From positions 62,001-126,000 of the forward strand of contig PWFC01000039.1 of assembly GCA_003554025.1 (NCBI GenBank): a stretch of 64,000 nt of DNA. Reading direction: 5' to 3'. Positions 11,587-21,148 of this stretch are shown here, piece by piece (the stretch's first letter is position 1; each line of letters begins with the position of its first letter). The notes below the pieces were generated by a model. That model did no database searches. It had not been told where the DNA came from and saw only the letters and a list, made by a program, of their open reading frames with translations. The stretch is from Mollicutes bacterium. GTDB taxonomy: Bacteria; Bacillota_I; Bacilli_A; Izemoplasmatales; Izemoplasmataceae. Position numbers and translations under genes: made by a program.

Positions 11587-14500
11587 ATGGGAAACTTGCC
11601 GGATAATCTGGACTTTTATTTGTATTTCAATTTGTTCTTCTTAGCGCTTATTGCGTTGAGCATGCTCTTCGGGTTTTTGCGGGGGCTTAGAAATTCGACG
11701 TGGGCGCTTGGCGTCAGGGTATTGTTTTATGTGCTGTTCTTCGTAACGTTGACGCCGATGGCGAACTTCCTTTGGAACGCAAATCTTGATTTTGCTTTGC
11801 GCGAGCTTTCGGGCGTCGTTCCGGAGATTTCCGGCGCGAGCAGTTTGAGCGAAGCCTTGCCGGCTTATTTGCAGGCGACGCTTGGAGACAATCTCGAATC
11901 CACGCTCACCAACCCCGAATTTGTGGCCTTTACCGAAGGGTTGGCGATTTTCGTCGTCAAAATTCTTTACTTCCTCTTATATTTTACGGTGTTCAAGATT
12001 CTCTACACCCTGATCTTTTTCATCGTTCGACTGCTGGTTTTGCCCAAACGTCGCAAGAAAAAAACGTGGGCCAACCGCGGTCTTGGCGCCGCAGTCGGCT
12101 TCGCCGGCGGGCTTGTCAGCGTGTATGTTTTCTTGATTTTCTTCGGCGGTGTGATGGACATTGCCGATTCCACCGTTTCAATCATCAATATGGGCGAAGA
12201 AGAGGCCCATGCATCGGATGTGCATACGCTTTCTGAAGAATCGCAGGATCCTTTGTTTGAGTTGGACGAAGACGTCGAGGAAATCGTTGCGGCCTTGAAC
12301 GATTTCGTGGATGGATACAATCGAAACCCTTTGGTGCAAGTCGCTTTTGACATCCGTGTCACCGACGACGCGATGGAAGACGATTTGGCGCTACATCTTT
12401 ATTTGTTCGACATGATTTATTCCTTCGAGTACCGGGAACAACAGATTTCTTTCCGCAAGGAACTTTCCATCGTGGCGGAAATCACCGGCATGGTGCTTGA
12501 AAACGATTATATGGAAACGAACGATTTCGCCGACGTTTCCGGCGACGACATCCGCGCCCTTTTCAACAAGCTCTCAAAATCCGACATGTTTACCGCGATT
12601 CTTCCTTTGGGTGTTGAAATTGGAGCGGATTTTTATGATGTGGAACTCTCCGAAGACGTCAAGGACGAACTCTACTCCATTGCTTGGGACGAGGAAATTT
12701 CCCAATTGGGGGCGATCGCCGCGTTGGCCTTCGACATCGTCTACCATGCAGGCGTGTTGGAAGACGACCCGGATTATGAAACCGTTGTGTTTGACGGGGA
12801 TGAAATCCGCGACCTTTTCGGACACCTCTCCGAATCCAAACTCGTCACGCTTTCGGCTTGGGTCGCCATCGAACCCGTTTTAGAGGCGGCCGGTGAAAAC
12901 GCGCAAGCCGTTGTGAGTGTCCCCGAAGGGCTCGAATGGGAAGACGAATTCAAGGCGCTTGGCGCGTTGATCGGCGAAATCGTCGATACGGGCGTAACCC
13001 TAGGCGAACTTCAAGACGGCGATTTGAACGTGCTTTTCCAAACGCTTTCGGGCATGGATACGACCGTGGCTTTGGATTCGCTGTTGATTTCGCATGCGCT
13101 CAAAAACATTCTCTCCGGCGAAGGTGACTTTGAGGCGTTGGACATCTTGATTGTGCATGATGAGATTACTTGGTTCGACGAACTGGACGACGATGGCGAA
13201 ACCATCCTTGAAAAAGGCGAACTCCGTTATTTGCTTTTGGCGGTGAACGAACTGATGCGCGTCGCAAGCGAATTCGATTTTGACGATTTCCGCGTGGAAG
13301 ACGCCCTAAACATCGACGAACAGGCTTTTGACGCCTTGATGGATTCCGACATCCTTGCCCACACCGCGGGCAATCAAATTATGGAACTAGGCGAAGACAT
13401 GCTGACGATTCCTTCCGTCGCCAAAGCGACCATTGCCGTAAACGCCGAAGACAAAGACATTGTCAACCGCGCCGAAATCCGCAAAATTTACGACGCGGTG
13501 ATGGCGCTTGATTTCGAAGATTTGGATTTCGATGAAATCGATACAATCATTTTGGAAAGCCTCGGAACGGAAGAAGACCCCACCGTGCTCGATGAAGAAA
13601 AAGCGAACACGCTTTTGGCTTCAGACATTTTGCACGCGACGCTTTCGACGACCATTTTGGATATGACCGAAGACGAGGAAGCCGAAGATTTCCTTACCGT
13701 TCCGCATTATGCCGAAGACGATCAGGAAGTTCGCTCGATGGACACCGAAGACGACATCGAATACATCAGCCGCGATGAGTTCATCAACCTTCTTCGCGCC
13801 GTACTGGCCTTGGATCTCGGCGATTTCGACCAAATCGACGCGATCGGATTGGACAAGATTACGGCGAACATCGACATCCTGCTTGATTCGGCCATTTTGC
13901 ACGCCACGGTATCAAAACAGCTCATCGACATGTCCGACGACCCCGAAGAAGACGTTCTTATCGTGCCGTATTTCACCCAGGATAACGCTCCGATCCGCTT
14001 CACGGTCGGCAGCGGCGAAAAATCGGTCGAATACATTTTGAAAGACGAACTCGTAAGCGTGGTTGAAGCGATCGACATCATCGGCGACTTTGACGATTTC
14101 GATGATTTCGACCCCGACATAAATCTTGAAAACCTTGAAGAAGAAGAAAACCGCGATGCTGTGCTTTCTTCTTCCATCTTGCAAGCGACCATCTCCAAAC
14201 AGCTTTTCGATTTGGACGAGGATGAAACCGTAGCCATTCCCTACTATCGCGAAACGTTTGACGAAACGGACCCGGACGACGAATCGCAATGGGTCCGCAA
14301 AAGAGTCGGCGACGCGGCTGAGGGCACCGATACCGAATACATCATGCGCGACGAACTCGACAACGTTTTGGTGGCGCTTATCGCGCTTGACATGCTGGAT
14401 TTCGAAGAGTTCGAAGGCGAGTTTGAACTAGAGCGTCTTGAAGAAGAGGACAACCGCAACGACGTTCTCGCCTCCGCCATCTTGCAAGCGACCATTTCCA

Positions 14501-17500
14501 AACAGCTGATCGATTTAGAAGACGAAGGCACCGTTGTGGTTCCTTATTTCACCGAGGACTTTGACTCTGCCGACCCCGACAATTTAGACCATAAAGTGCG
14601 CCTGACTGCCGGCGTTTCCACCGACGGAAATTTCGACGACGAAGACACGAGGTTCGAATACATCCTCGCCACCGAACTCGACGCCGTTTTGCTCGGCATG
14701 ATCGCTTTGGACCTTTTGGATGTCGACGCGTTTGACGGCGACGTCGATCTCGCCGAACTCTCCGACAACGAAAAGCGCGCCGATGTGCTTTCTTCTTCCG
14801 TGTTGCAAGCGACGATTTCCAATCAACTCTTTGAACAAGAAGAGGGCGTCGATTCCACCATCGTCGTGCCCTATCTGGCCGAAGACGATCTTACGCCCAT
14901 TCGCATCCGCGTCGGCGAGGCCATAGAGGAAACCGATTTCGAGTACGTTTCCAGAGCCGAACTCGATTCGATCATCCTAGCGATGATCGCCCTTGACATT
15001 ACCGATGTCGGCGAGTTCGATGGCGATGTGGACCTTGCCGAACTTTCCGACCCCGAAAAGCGCGCCGACGTGCTTTCCTCATCCGTGCTGCAAGCGACGA
15101 TGACCGACCAGCTCTTCGACCAAGAAACCGACGGCAATATCACCGTGCCTTATTACAACGAAGACTATGACGACGACCCCGACGATGATAACACCTGGTT
15201 GCGCAAGCCGATCGGTCTTGAAAACGACGCGCGTTTCGACGATGAGGACACCCGTTTCGAATACATACTGATCAACGAACTCGATTCGATCATTTTAGCG
15301 ATGATCGCCCTTGACATCACCGATGTCACCACGTTTGACGGGAATGTCGATTTGGGCTTGCTTGAAGATCCCGCCAAACGTGCCGACGTTCTCTCTTCGG
15401 CCATCCTTCAAGCCACCATCACCGACCAAATCTACGAACAAGAAACGCTTGGCAATTTGGTGGCCCCTTATTACCGGGAAACTTTTGACGGCGACCCCGA
15501 CGATGAAGGCACTTGGGTGCGCAAACCGATCGGCCTTGATACCGACGCGCGCTTCGACGATGAGGACACTCGCTTCGAATACATTTTACGCGGCGAAATC
15601 GACGCCATGATTCTTGCGATGATTGCGCTTGACATCACCGACATCGACACTTTCGACGGCGTCGTAGACCTCGGATTGCTTGACGATGAGAACCGTCGCG
15701 AAGACGTCTTGGCCTCCGCCGTATTGCAAGCGACAATCACCGACAAAATTCTCGAACAAGCCACTTTGGACAATTTGGAAGTCCCTTACTACAAAGAAAC
15801 CTACGACGGCGATCCTGACGACGAAGATACTTGGGTGCGCAAACCGATCGGTCTTGATGCCGATGCGCGCTTTGACGATGGCGACACCCGTTTCGAATAC
15901 GTGATCAAAGATGAGATCGACGCCATGATTCTCGCGATGCTCGCCCTTGACATTACCGATATTGACGCCTTCGACGGCGTGGTGGATTTGACGTTGCTTG
16001 AAGACGAAGGCCGTCGCGACGACGTGACCGCCTCGACCGTGTTGCAAGCGACCATCACCGATCAAATCCGCGAACAAGAGACGCTTGGAAACGTCACCGT
16101 TCCGTATTATCGCGAGACTTACGACGAAGACACTCCCACCGACGAAGACACTTGGGTCCGTAAAGACAGCGGCCTATCCGCCGATAGTCGTTTCGACGAT
16201 GCCGACACCCGCTTCGAGTTCATTTTGAGCGAAGAAATCGATTCCATCATTCTCGCGATGCTCGCGCTTGACATCACCGACATCGACGATTTTGCAGGCA
16301 CCGTCGCCTTTGAAAACCTCGACGATGCCACCAAGCGCTCACACGTCCTATCCTCGGCCATCATCCAAGCGACGATGACCGACCAACTTTTCGACCTTGA
16401 AACGGCGGGCGACATCGCCTTGCCGCATTACCGCGAAACCTACGACGAAACGGACCCCGACAATGAAGCCACCTGGGTCCGCAAGATCGTCGGCGATTCG
16501 GGAGCGGGCACAGAGTTTGAGTATGTGCTCAGCGAAGAACTCGACTTGATCATCCAATCGCTCATCGTTTTGGACATCGCCGACATCGAAGCCTTTGACG
16601 GCACGGTCGGATTCGCAAACCTCGAACTCGACGCCAACCGCGAAACGGTGCTTTCATCCGCGATGATTCAAGCGACGATGACCAAACAGCTTTTCGACCT
16701 TGAAAGCGGTGGAACCCTCGATGTGCCGCATTACGACCGCCACGATACGGACCTTGTCCGCAAGAGCGTCGGCGATTCCGGCGCGGGCACCGAGTTTGAA
16801 TACATCGTCGGCGAAGAACTCGATTACGTCATCGTTGCGATGATTACGCTTGAACTCACCGACATCGACGATTTCACCGGCACCATCTCCTTAAGCGTGC
16901 TCGACGATCCCGACCCCGCCACTTACGAAGACAACCGTCACGACGTCTTGAACTCGTCGATTCTCCACGCGACCATCTCCAAACAGCTTTTCGACCTTGA
17001 CGATGGCGGCGACATCGCCTTGCCGCACTATGAATCCTACCTCACGGAGCCGGCGAACATGATGGACATCGCCCTGCGCATCTATACGGGCGACACGCTA
17101 GAAGGCACCCATTATGAATACGTGGTCTTCGACGAACTCGACCAGTTGATTAAGGTGATGAACATTCTAGGCGTCAACGACGTTCAGGATTTCGACGGTT
17201 CCATCTCCCTTTCGGCCATTGTCGCGCAAGGCCAAGTCGACGACGTCCTCGCCTCGCACATCATCCATGCGACCATCAGCGAACAGCTCACCGATCTTGA
17301 CGGCCTCAACACCATTGAAGTGCCGCACCGCGAAGAGAACAACACGACCGTCATTCGCCGTTTGATCGGCCTAAGCGTCGACGACAACTTCGACGACATA
17401 GACACCCATTTCGAATACGTCCGCCGCAACGAGATTTCCGATATGATCTACGCCTTAGACATGCTCGGCATCGACGACATCCAGACGTACGACGGCGAAA

Positions 17501-18519
17501 TCTCGCTTTCCACACTCTTTGAAGACGAAGCCAACATCGACACCTTGCTTGAATCGGCCATCTTGCAAGCGACGCTCTCGCAAAAGATGTTCGACGACAC
17601 CGGCGGCTTGCTCATCATTCCGGATGAAAACGTCAACACCGGCCAGCCTGTGCGCATCGACACCGACGACCGCGACGACAATTTCGATTTCACTTATGTC
17701 GAAAGCGGCGAGATGCGATTCATCCTCTTAGCGCTCGACCAACTCGAACTCACCGACCTTGAAAACCTCAACTTTGAACCCGCCACCATCTTCAAAGCCG
17801 GCGAAGACGATTACGAGACCGTCCTCGATTCCGCTTCATTGCAAGCGACGATCTCCGACAACATCTTAGAATTCGCCACCGACGAGACCAGCGCGCCCGC
17901 ACTCAGCACGACCTTGATTGTGACGGATTACTTCCGCGAGGCCATCGCCATCGACGGCGCAGCCGACGAACACATTGAAAAAGAAGAGCTCCGCGCATTG
18001 CTCACGGCGCTTGAGACGCTCGACATCAATTCCTTCGAAGACGACCTCGACCCGACGGTCATTCAAGGCTTAGAAGACGCCGAACTCTACGAACTCTTAG
18101 AGAGCGGCTCCATCCACATCACCTTAGACGACATGCTTCAGGCCAACGACGACGTTGAGGAGAACATCCCCGATTACGGCGCCGGCGCAACCGCGCTGAA
18201 AGACGAGTACAACGAGACCGACATCCTGTTCAAAGACGAAATTGTGGCCTTCATCAACGCCGCGGACATTCTCGGAGGCGGCGCCGCGGACTTCACCAAC
18301 GTCACCCTCGATTACAACACCATCCTCAATCTCGACGAAACCGAACGCGAGATTGTGCTCGAATCGATGATCGTCCGCGAATTCATGACCGTACCGTTAG
18401 AAGGGGCTTACTTCAATGAAACCGGAAGCGCCATCGACGATGTACACTACATGAACGAAGACAGCGCCACCTTCCTCACGAAAGACGGCGCGCTTCACGC
18501 CATCGAAACGGTCGAATAA
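11587..18519 (+). CDS. Giant membrane-anchored acidic tandem-repeat protein with CvpA-like N-terminus
   Basis: 2310 residues. Residues 1-205 have four hydrophobic segments (about 10-30, 37-58, 120-157, 178-203) in a CvpA-like pattern, with FLRGLRN after helix 1 and a KRRKKK loop before helix 4. By the positive-inside rule those loops are cytoplasmic, which puts the long C-terminal part outside. From about residue 570 to the end there are about 17 tandem units of 89-108 residues, each with ELD..ILAMIALDITDIDxFDG, then VLSSAILQATITDQLF, then VPYY and a DPDDE-type acidic linker. Central units are the most alike; residues 210-570 hold decayed versions. ATG 11587 has GAGGGG nine bases upstream. 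No enzyme domain, sortase signal or second anchor. Function unknown: adhesion, surface layer or spacer are all possible. Confidence 0.85.
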   Translation: MGNLPDNLDFYLYFNLFFLALIALSMLFGFLRGLRNSTWALGVRVLFYVLFFVTLTPMANFLWNANLDFALRELSGVVPEISGASSLSEALPAYLQATLGDNLESTLTNPEFVAFTEGLAIFVVKILYFLLYFTVFKILYTLIFFIVRLLVLPKRRKKKTWANRGLGAAVGFAGGLVSVYVFLIFFGGVMDIADSTVSIINMGEEEAHASDVHTLSEESQDPLFELDEDVEEIVAALNDFVDGYNRNPLVQVAFDIRVTDDAMEDDLALHLYLFDMIYSFEYREQQISFRKELSIVAEITGMVLENDYMETNDFADVSGDDIRALFNKLSKSDMFTAILPLGVEIGADFYDVELSEDVKDELYSIAWDEEISQLGAIAALAFDIVYHAGVLEDDPDYETVVFDGDEIRDLFGHLSESKLVTLSAWVAIEPVLEAAGENAQAVVSVPEGLEWEDEFKALGALIGEIVDTGVTLGELQDGDLNVLFQTLSGMDTTVALDSLLISHALKNILSGEGDFEALDILIVHDEITWFDELDDDGETILEKGELRYLLLAVNELMRVASEFDFDDFRVEDALNIDEQAFDALMDSDILAHTAGNQIMELGEDMLTIPSVAKATIAVNAEDKDIVNRAEIRKIYDAVMALDFEDLDFDEIDTIILESLGTEEDPTVLDEEKANTLLASDILHATLSTTILDMTEDEEAEDFLTVPHYAEDDQEVRSMDTEDDIEYISRDEFINLLRAVLALDLGDFDQIDAIGLDKITANIDILLDSAILHATVSKQLIDMSDDPEEDVLIVPYFTQDNAPIRFTVGSGEKSVEYILKDELVSVVEAIDIIGDFDDFDDFDPDINLENLEEEENRDAVLSSSILQATISKQLFDLDEDETVAIPYYRETFDETDPDDESQWVRKRVGDAAEGTDTEYIMRDELDNVLVALIALDMLDFEEFEGEFELERLEEEDNRNDVLASAILQATISKQLIDLEDEGTVVVPYFTEDFDSADPDNLDHKVRLTAGVSTDGNFDDEDTRFEYILATELDAVLLGMIALDLLDVDAFDGDVDLAELSDNEKRADVLSSSVLQATISNQLFEQEEGVDSTIVVPYLAEDDLTPIRIRVGEAIEETDFEYVSRAELDSIILAMIALDITDVGEFDGDVDLAELSDPEKRADVLSSSVLQATMTDQLFDQETDGNITVPYYNEDYDDDPDDDNTWLRKPIGLENDARFDDEDTRFEYILINELDSIILAMIALDITDVTTFDGNVDLGLLEDPAKRADVLSSAILQATITDQIYEQETLGNLVAPYYRETFDGDPDDEGTWVRKPIGLDTDARFDDEDTRFEYILRGEIDAMILAMIALDITDIDTFDGVVDLGLLDDENRREDVLASAVLQATITDKILEQATLDNLEVPYYKETYDGDPDDEDTWVRKPIGLDADARFDDGDTRFEYVIKDEIDAMILAMLALDITDIDAFDGVVDLTLLEDEGRRDDVTASTVLQATITDQIREQETLGNVTVPYYRETYDEDTPTDEDTWVRKDSGLSADSRFDDADTRFEFILSEEIDSIILAMLALDITDIDDFAGTVAFENLDDATKRSHVLSSAIIQATMTDQLFDLETAGDIALPHYRETYDETDPDNEATWVRKIVGDSGAGTEFEYVLSEELDLIIQSLIVLDIADIEAFDGTVGFANLELDANRETVLSSAMIQATMTKQLFDLESGGTLDVPHYDRHDTDLVRKSVGDSGAGTEFEYIVGEELDYVIVAMITLELTDIDDFTGTISLSVLDDPDPATYEDNRHDVLNSSILHATISKQLFDLDDGGDIALPHYESYLTEPANMMDIALRIYTGDTLEGTHYEYVVFDELDQLIKVMNILGVNDVQDFDGSISLSAIVAQGQVDDVLASHIIHATISEQLTDLDGLNTIEVPHREENNTTVIRRLIGLSVDDNFDDIDTHFEYVRRNEISDMIYALDMLGIDDIQTYDGEISLSTLFEDEANIDTLLESAILQATLSQKMFDDTGGLLIIPDENVNTGQPVRIDTDDRDDNFDFTYVESGEMRFILLALDQLELTDLENLNFEPATIFKAGEDDYETVLDSASLQATISDNILEFATDETSAPALSTTLIVTDYFREAIAIDGAADEHIEKEELRALLTALETLDINSFEDDLDPTVIQGLEDAELYELLESGSIHITLDDMLQANDDVEENIPDYGAGATALKDEYNETDILFKDEIVAFINAADILGGGAADFTNVTLDYNTILNLDETEREIVLESMIVREFMTVPLEGAYFNETGSAIDDVHYMNEDSATFLTKDGALHAIETVE
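13220..18400 (+). repeat. In-gene tandem repeat array (about 17 units of 270-320 bp)
   Basis: The conserved ILQAT/ILHAT motif recurs at approximately 13345, 13624, 13891, 14175, 14478, 14801, 15085, 15400, 15721, 16040, 16357, 16660, 16958, 17256, 17553, 17832 and 18101. Spacing is 267-323 bases, always a multiple of three, so the frame is kept. Units between about 14.7 and 16.4 kb are nearly alike also at DNA level, which indicates recent unit duplication in the middle of the array. Confidence 0.85.
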
Positions 18520-18524
18520 CCTTC

Positions 18525-18558
18525 AAAAGGACGTCTGAATTAAAAGACGTCCTTTTTT
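18525..18558 (+). terminator. Intrinsic terminator after the giant gene
   Basis: 12-bp stem AAAAGGACGTCT / AGACGTCCTTTT with an 8-base loop and a T tract. Confidence 0.85.
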
Positions 18559-18601
18559 CTTGGCCCACTCGTGGTATAATGTGATGGTAAGGAGTGGTAG
18601 G

Positions 18602-19135
18602 ATGCGTTTGTTCATCGCGATGGATTTTGACGACACCGTCAAGGAGCGGCTGAAAAAACACGTCGATTTTTTGGAAGAACACGCTGAAAAAGGAAATTTC
18701 GTGCCGAAGGACAACTTGCACGCGACGGTGATTTTTTTGGGCGAAGTGGACGCTTCAAAGGTTGACGCTCTCAAAGAAGCGATGCGTGCGCCTTCCATCC
18801 CGCCTTTGGAGGTCACCCTTACGAAAATCGGCGCCTTCAACCCGCCTCGCCCGGGCAAGATTTACTGGGTCGGCGTCGGAGAAAACCCGCTTTTGCAAGC
18901 GATGCACCGGCGGTTGAAAGACGAAGTGGAAAAACGGGGCTTTTCTGTGGATGGGCGTCCGTTCAAGCCGCACATTACGCTTGGACGAAAGGTTTCTTTG
19001 GACAAGGAACGCCACAATGAACTGACGAATCGATTCTCGCCGTTTCAGACGGTCGTTGGGTCCTTGTCCTTGATGGTTTCAGAGTTCAAAGAGGGCGGCG
19101 TGCAATACACACCGCTTTTTGTGAGGACATTATAA
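18602..19135 (+). CDS. thpR: RNA 2',3'-cyclic phosphodiesterase (2'-5' RNA ligase family)
   Basis: 177 residues with the two HxTx motifs of the 2H phosphoesterases: HATV at about residues 40-43 and HITL near residue 123. The bacterial enzymes open 2',3'-cyclic phosphates on RNA and can ligate 2'-5' tRNA halves. The ATG at 18602 has AAGGAG seven to eight bases upstream; an extended -10 TGGTATAAT is at 18572-18580. It is followed closely by a DUF1295 gene and probably co-transcribed. Confidence 0.9.
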   Translation: MRLFIAMDFDDTVKERLKKHVDFLEEHAEKGNFVPKDNLHATVIFLGEVDASKVDALKEAMRAPSIPPLEVTLTKIGAFNPPRPGKIYWVGVGENPLLQAMHRRLKDEVEKRGFSVDGRPFKPHITLGRKVSLDKERHNELTNRFSPFQTVVGSLSLMVSEFKEGGVQYTPLFVRTL

Positions 19136-19159
19136 ATACTAAGTTTTTGGAGGGTGCGC

Positions 19160-20026
19160 ATGGTTAGGACAAAAGGGTATTTGTGGATTGGAATTGTGTA
19201 TGTCGCGGCCTTTTTCGTCGCTCTTGGGGTCGCGTATTGGGCGCCGTTTGAATCGTTGATTTTAAGGGTCTTGCTGGCGGATTTGGCGGCGACGGCGCTT
19301 GTCTACGTTTTCAGTTGTTTGCTAAGGAATTCGTCGGTCTACGACCCTTATTGGAGCGTAGCGCCGCTTGTGATGGCCGTATTCTTTGTGGAACGGTTGA
19401 ACCCCGCGACGGTTTTGATGCTTGTCGTGCTCTTTTTCTGGGGAATCCGTTTGACCCTGAACTGGGCGTACACGTTCAAAGGCCTTCACGCGGAGGATTG
19501 GCGGTACGGGTATTTTCGAAAGAGGTTTCCGAGGGCCTGGCCGCTCGTCAACCTTTTTGGGATCCACTTGATGCCGACTATGGTCGTGTTTTTGGCCATG
19601 CTTCCGGTGTTTTTGTTTTTGCAAAACGCCGAAACGATTTCGGCGGTTGTAGCGTTTGGCGCTTTAATGTCGCTCTCGGCGGCGTTCGTGCAGCTAGTGG
19701 CCGATACGCAGATGCACAAGTTTCGGGCGCGCGGTGAAAAAGGCGTGAACGACGCGGGGCTTTGGCGGTATTCGCGGCATCCGAACTATTTCGGAGAGAT
19801 TTTGATGTGGTTCGGCGTTTACGTGATGATGCTTGGCGCCGTAGACGGCTATGTTTACGCCGGCATCGGCGCGGTGTTGAATTTGGCGATGTTTTTGACC
19901 ATCAGCATCCCTTTGATGGAAAAGCGCCTCTTGGCAAGAAAAGCGGATTACGCCGAATACGTTAAGACGACGAGTCCTTTGCTGCCGCTGCCAAGGAAAG
20001 ACCCGCAAAAACAAGAAGCCAACTAA
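19160..20026 (+). CDS. DUF1295 membrane protein, steroid 5-alpha-reductase/isoprenylcysteine methyltransferase-like
   Basis: 288 residues with six or seven membrane helices and the C-terminal signature NDAGLWRYSRHPNYFGEI, shared by DUF1295 proteins and related to the 5-alpha-reductase C-terminal domain, where it binds the NADPH or SAM cofactor. It is likely to modify a lipid or isoprenoid in the membrane, with the substrate unknown. ATG 19160 follows GGAGGG by five to six bases. It is 24 bases downstream of thpR. Confidence 0.8.
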   Translation: MVRTKGYLWIGIVYVAAFFVALGVAYWAPFESLILRVLLADLAATALVYVFSCLLRNSSVYDPYWSVAPLVMAVFFVERLNPATVLMLVVLFFWGIRLTLNWAYTFKGLHAEDWRYGYFRKRFPRAWPLVNLFGIHLMPTMVVFLAMLPVFLFLQNAETISAVVAFGALMSLSAAFVQLVADTQMHKFRARGEKGVNDAGLWRYSRHPNYFGEILMWFGVYVMMLGAVDGYVYAGIGAVLNLAMFLTISIPLMEKRLLARKADYAEYVKTTSPLLPLPRKDPQKQEAN

Positions 20027-20062
20027 AAACACCTTTTTGCCTTTGGGCAAGAAGGTGTTTTT
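20025..20062. terminator. Bidirectional terminator
   Basis: AAAAACACCTT / AAGGTGTTTTT outer stem with an inner TTGCC/GGCAA stem, between the convergent DUF1295 and hydrolase genes. Confidence 0.85.
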
Positions 20063-20090
20063 CCTAAAATAGATAGGTCAAATGTTCATT

Positions 20091-20975
20091 TTATCGGAGA
20101 AAATCGTTGTATAGGTCGCGGACGTTGCGGATTTCATCCACAAGCGGAGAGTGTCCCGACAGTTTCAAAATTTCCACCTTGGCGTTTTCCCCGATGGCCT
20201 TTTGGTTTTCATGGGCGATAGAAGGCGGCACGACTTTGTCGCTTTGGCCGTGGATGAAAAGCGTGGGTTGGTGGATTTTGGCGGCTTCGTCAGTCCCTTG
20301 AACCAAACCGTTGTGTTGATTTGAGATGTTGAAACGGGAAAGCGCGTAATGGATTTCGGCGATGTTTTGTTGTTTTTTCAGCGCTTCGATGTAATTTTCG
20401 TAACGTCGGTCGTGGGGTTTGTCCTTGGTGTAAAATGTGGTGTTGAGCACACGTTTTAAGGTGATCGGATTGGTTTTTCCTTGAATTTTTTTGAGCGGTT
20501 TGACAAAGGATTCCATCCCTTCAAGCGATTCGATGTAATCTTTAGAACGCACCAAGCCGAAAAGACGGCGCTTTCGGATTGGATGTCCTTGTACGCTTGC
20601 GGAGGAAAGCAACACGAGCCTTTTGACGTATTCGGGGAAATCGATGGCCATACGCATCGCCACCGCGGCGCCGAAGGACCATCCCGAAAGATGGAACCGT
20701 TTCAACGACAACGCGTCCGCGAACTCTTTTACGTCTTTGGCGAAATCTTCTACGCTCGTTGCGGGTTCGCTGTGGGTCGAATCGCCGCACCCTCGCAAGT
20801 CGAGGGCGTAAAGGGTGAATTCATCGTTCAAATGTTCGAAGAGCAAATCCCAATTTACGGACGAAGACAGGTTTCCATGCAAAAGCACAAGCGTTTTGTC
20901 GCCGCCTTTTTTCTCTCGGTAGGCAAGCGTTTCTCCGTTTGGAAGTTTGACGGTCTTCAAAATCGGAGCCTTCAT
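20091..20975 (-). CDS. Alpha/beta hydrolase
   Basis: 294 residues of the alpha/beta hydrolase fold: oxyanion HGNLSSS, nucleophile elbow GWSFGAA (Ser), acid in HGQSDKVVP (Asp) and His in GHSPLVDE near the C-terminus. A cytoplasmic esterase, lipase or C-C hydrolase of unknown substrate; no signal peptide. ATG 20975 follows GAGGTGGAGG on the minus strand; the frame could start at 20993 but has no ribosome binding site there. Confidence 0.88.
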   Translation of the reverse strand: MKAPILKTVKLPNGETLAYREKKGGDKTLVLLHGNLSSSVNWDLLFEHLNDEFTLYALDLRGCGDSTHSEPATSVEDFAKDVKEFADALSLKRFHLSGWSFGAAVAMRMAIDFPEYVKRLVLLSSASVQGHPIRKRRLFGLVRSKDYIESLEGMESFVKPLKKIQGKTNPITLKRVLNTTFYTKDKPHDRRYENYIEALKKQQNIAEIHYALSRFNISNQHNGLVQGTDEAAKIHQPTLFIHGQSDKVVPPSIAHENQKAIGENAKVEILKLSGHSPLVDEIRNVRDLYNDFLR

Positions 20976-21148
20976 GGCCTCCACCTCTTTCATCGCTTTC
21001 TACCTACTATTATACGTTCTAAAAAGCTTGTATGCAACGCAATTGAACCGCAAGCGAAGATTTCTTGCTTTTCACTAGGCGAAGGCTCTATAATAAAAGC
21101 AACGTAGGACAATGGGGGATTCTGTTGAAAAAATTGAAAAGGACGCTT

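Noticed and set aside
15586-16077. Minus-strand frames inside the giant repeat gene
   Set aside because: They reflect the periodic codon pattern of the tandem repeats; all are serine/arginine-rich with no start signals.
14100-16700. Repeat array as CRISPR or mobile DNA
   Set aside because: Units are 270-320 bases, in frame, vary continuously and encode protein; no short identical repeats with spacers.
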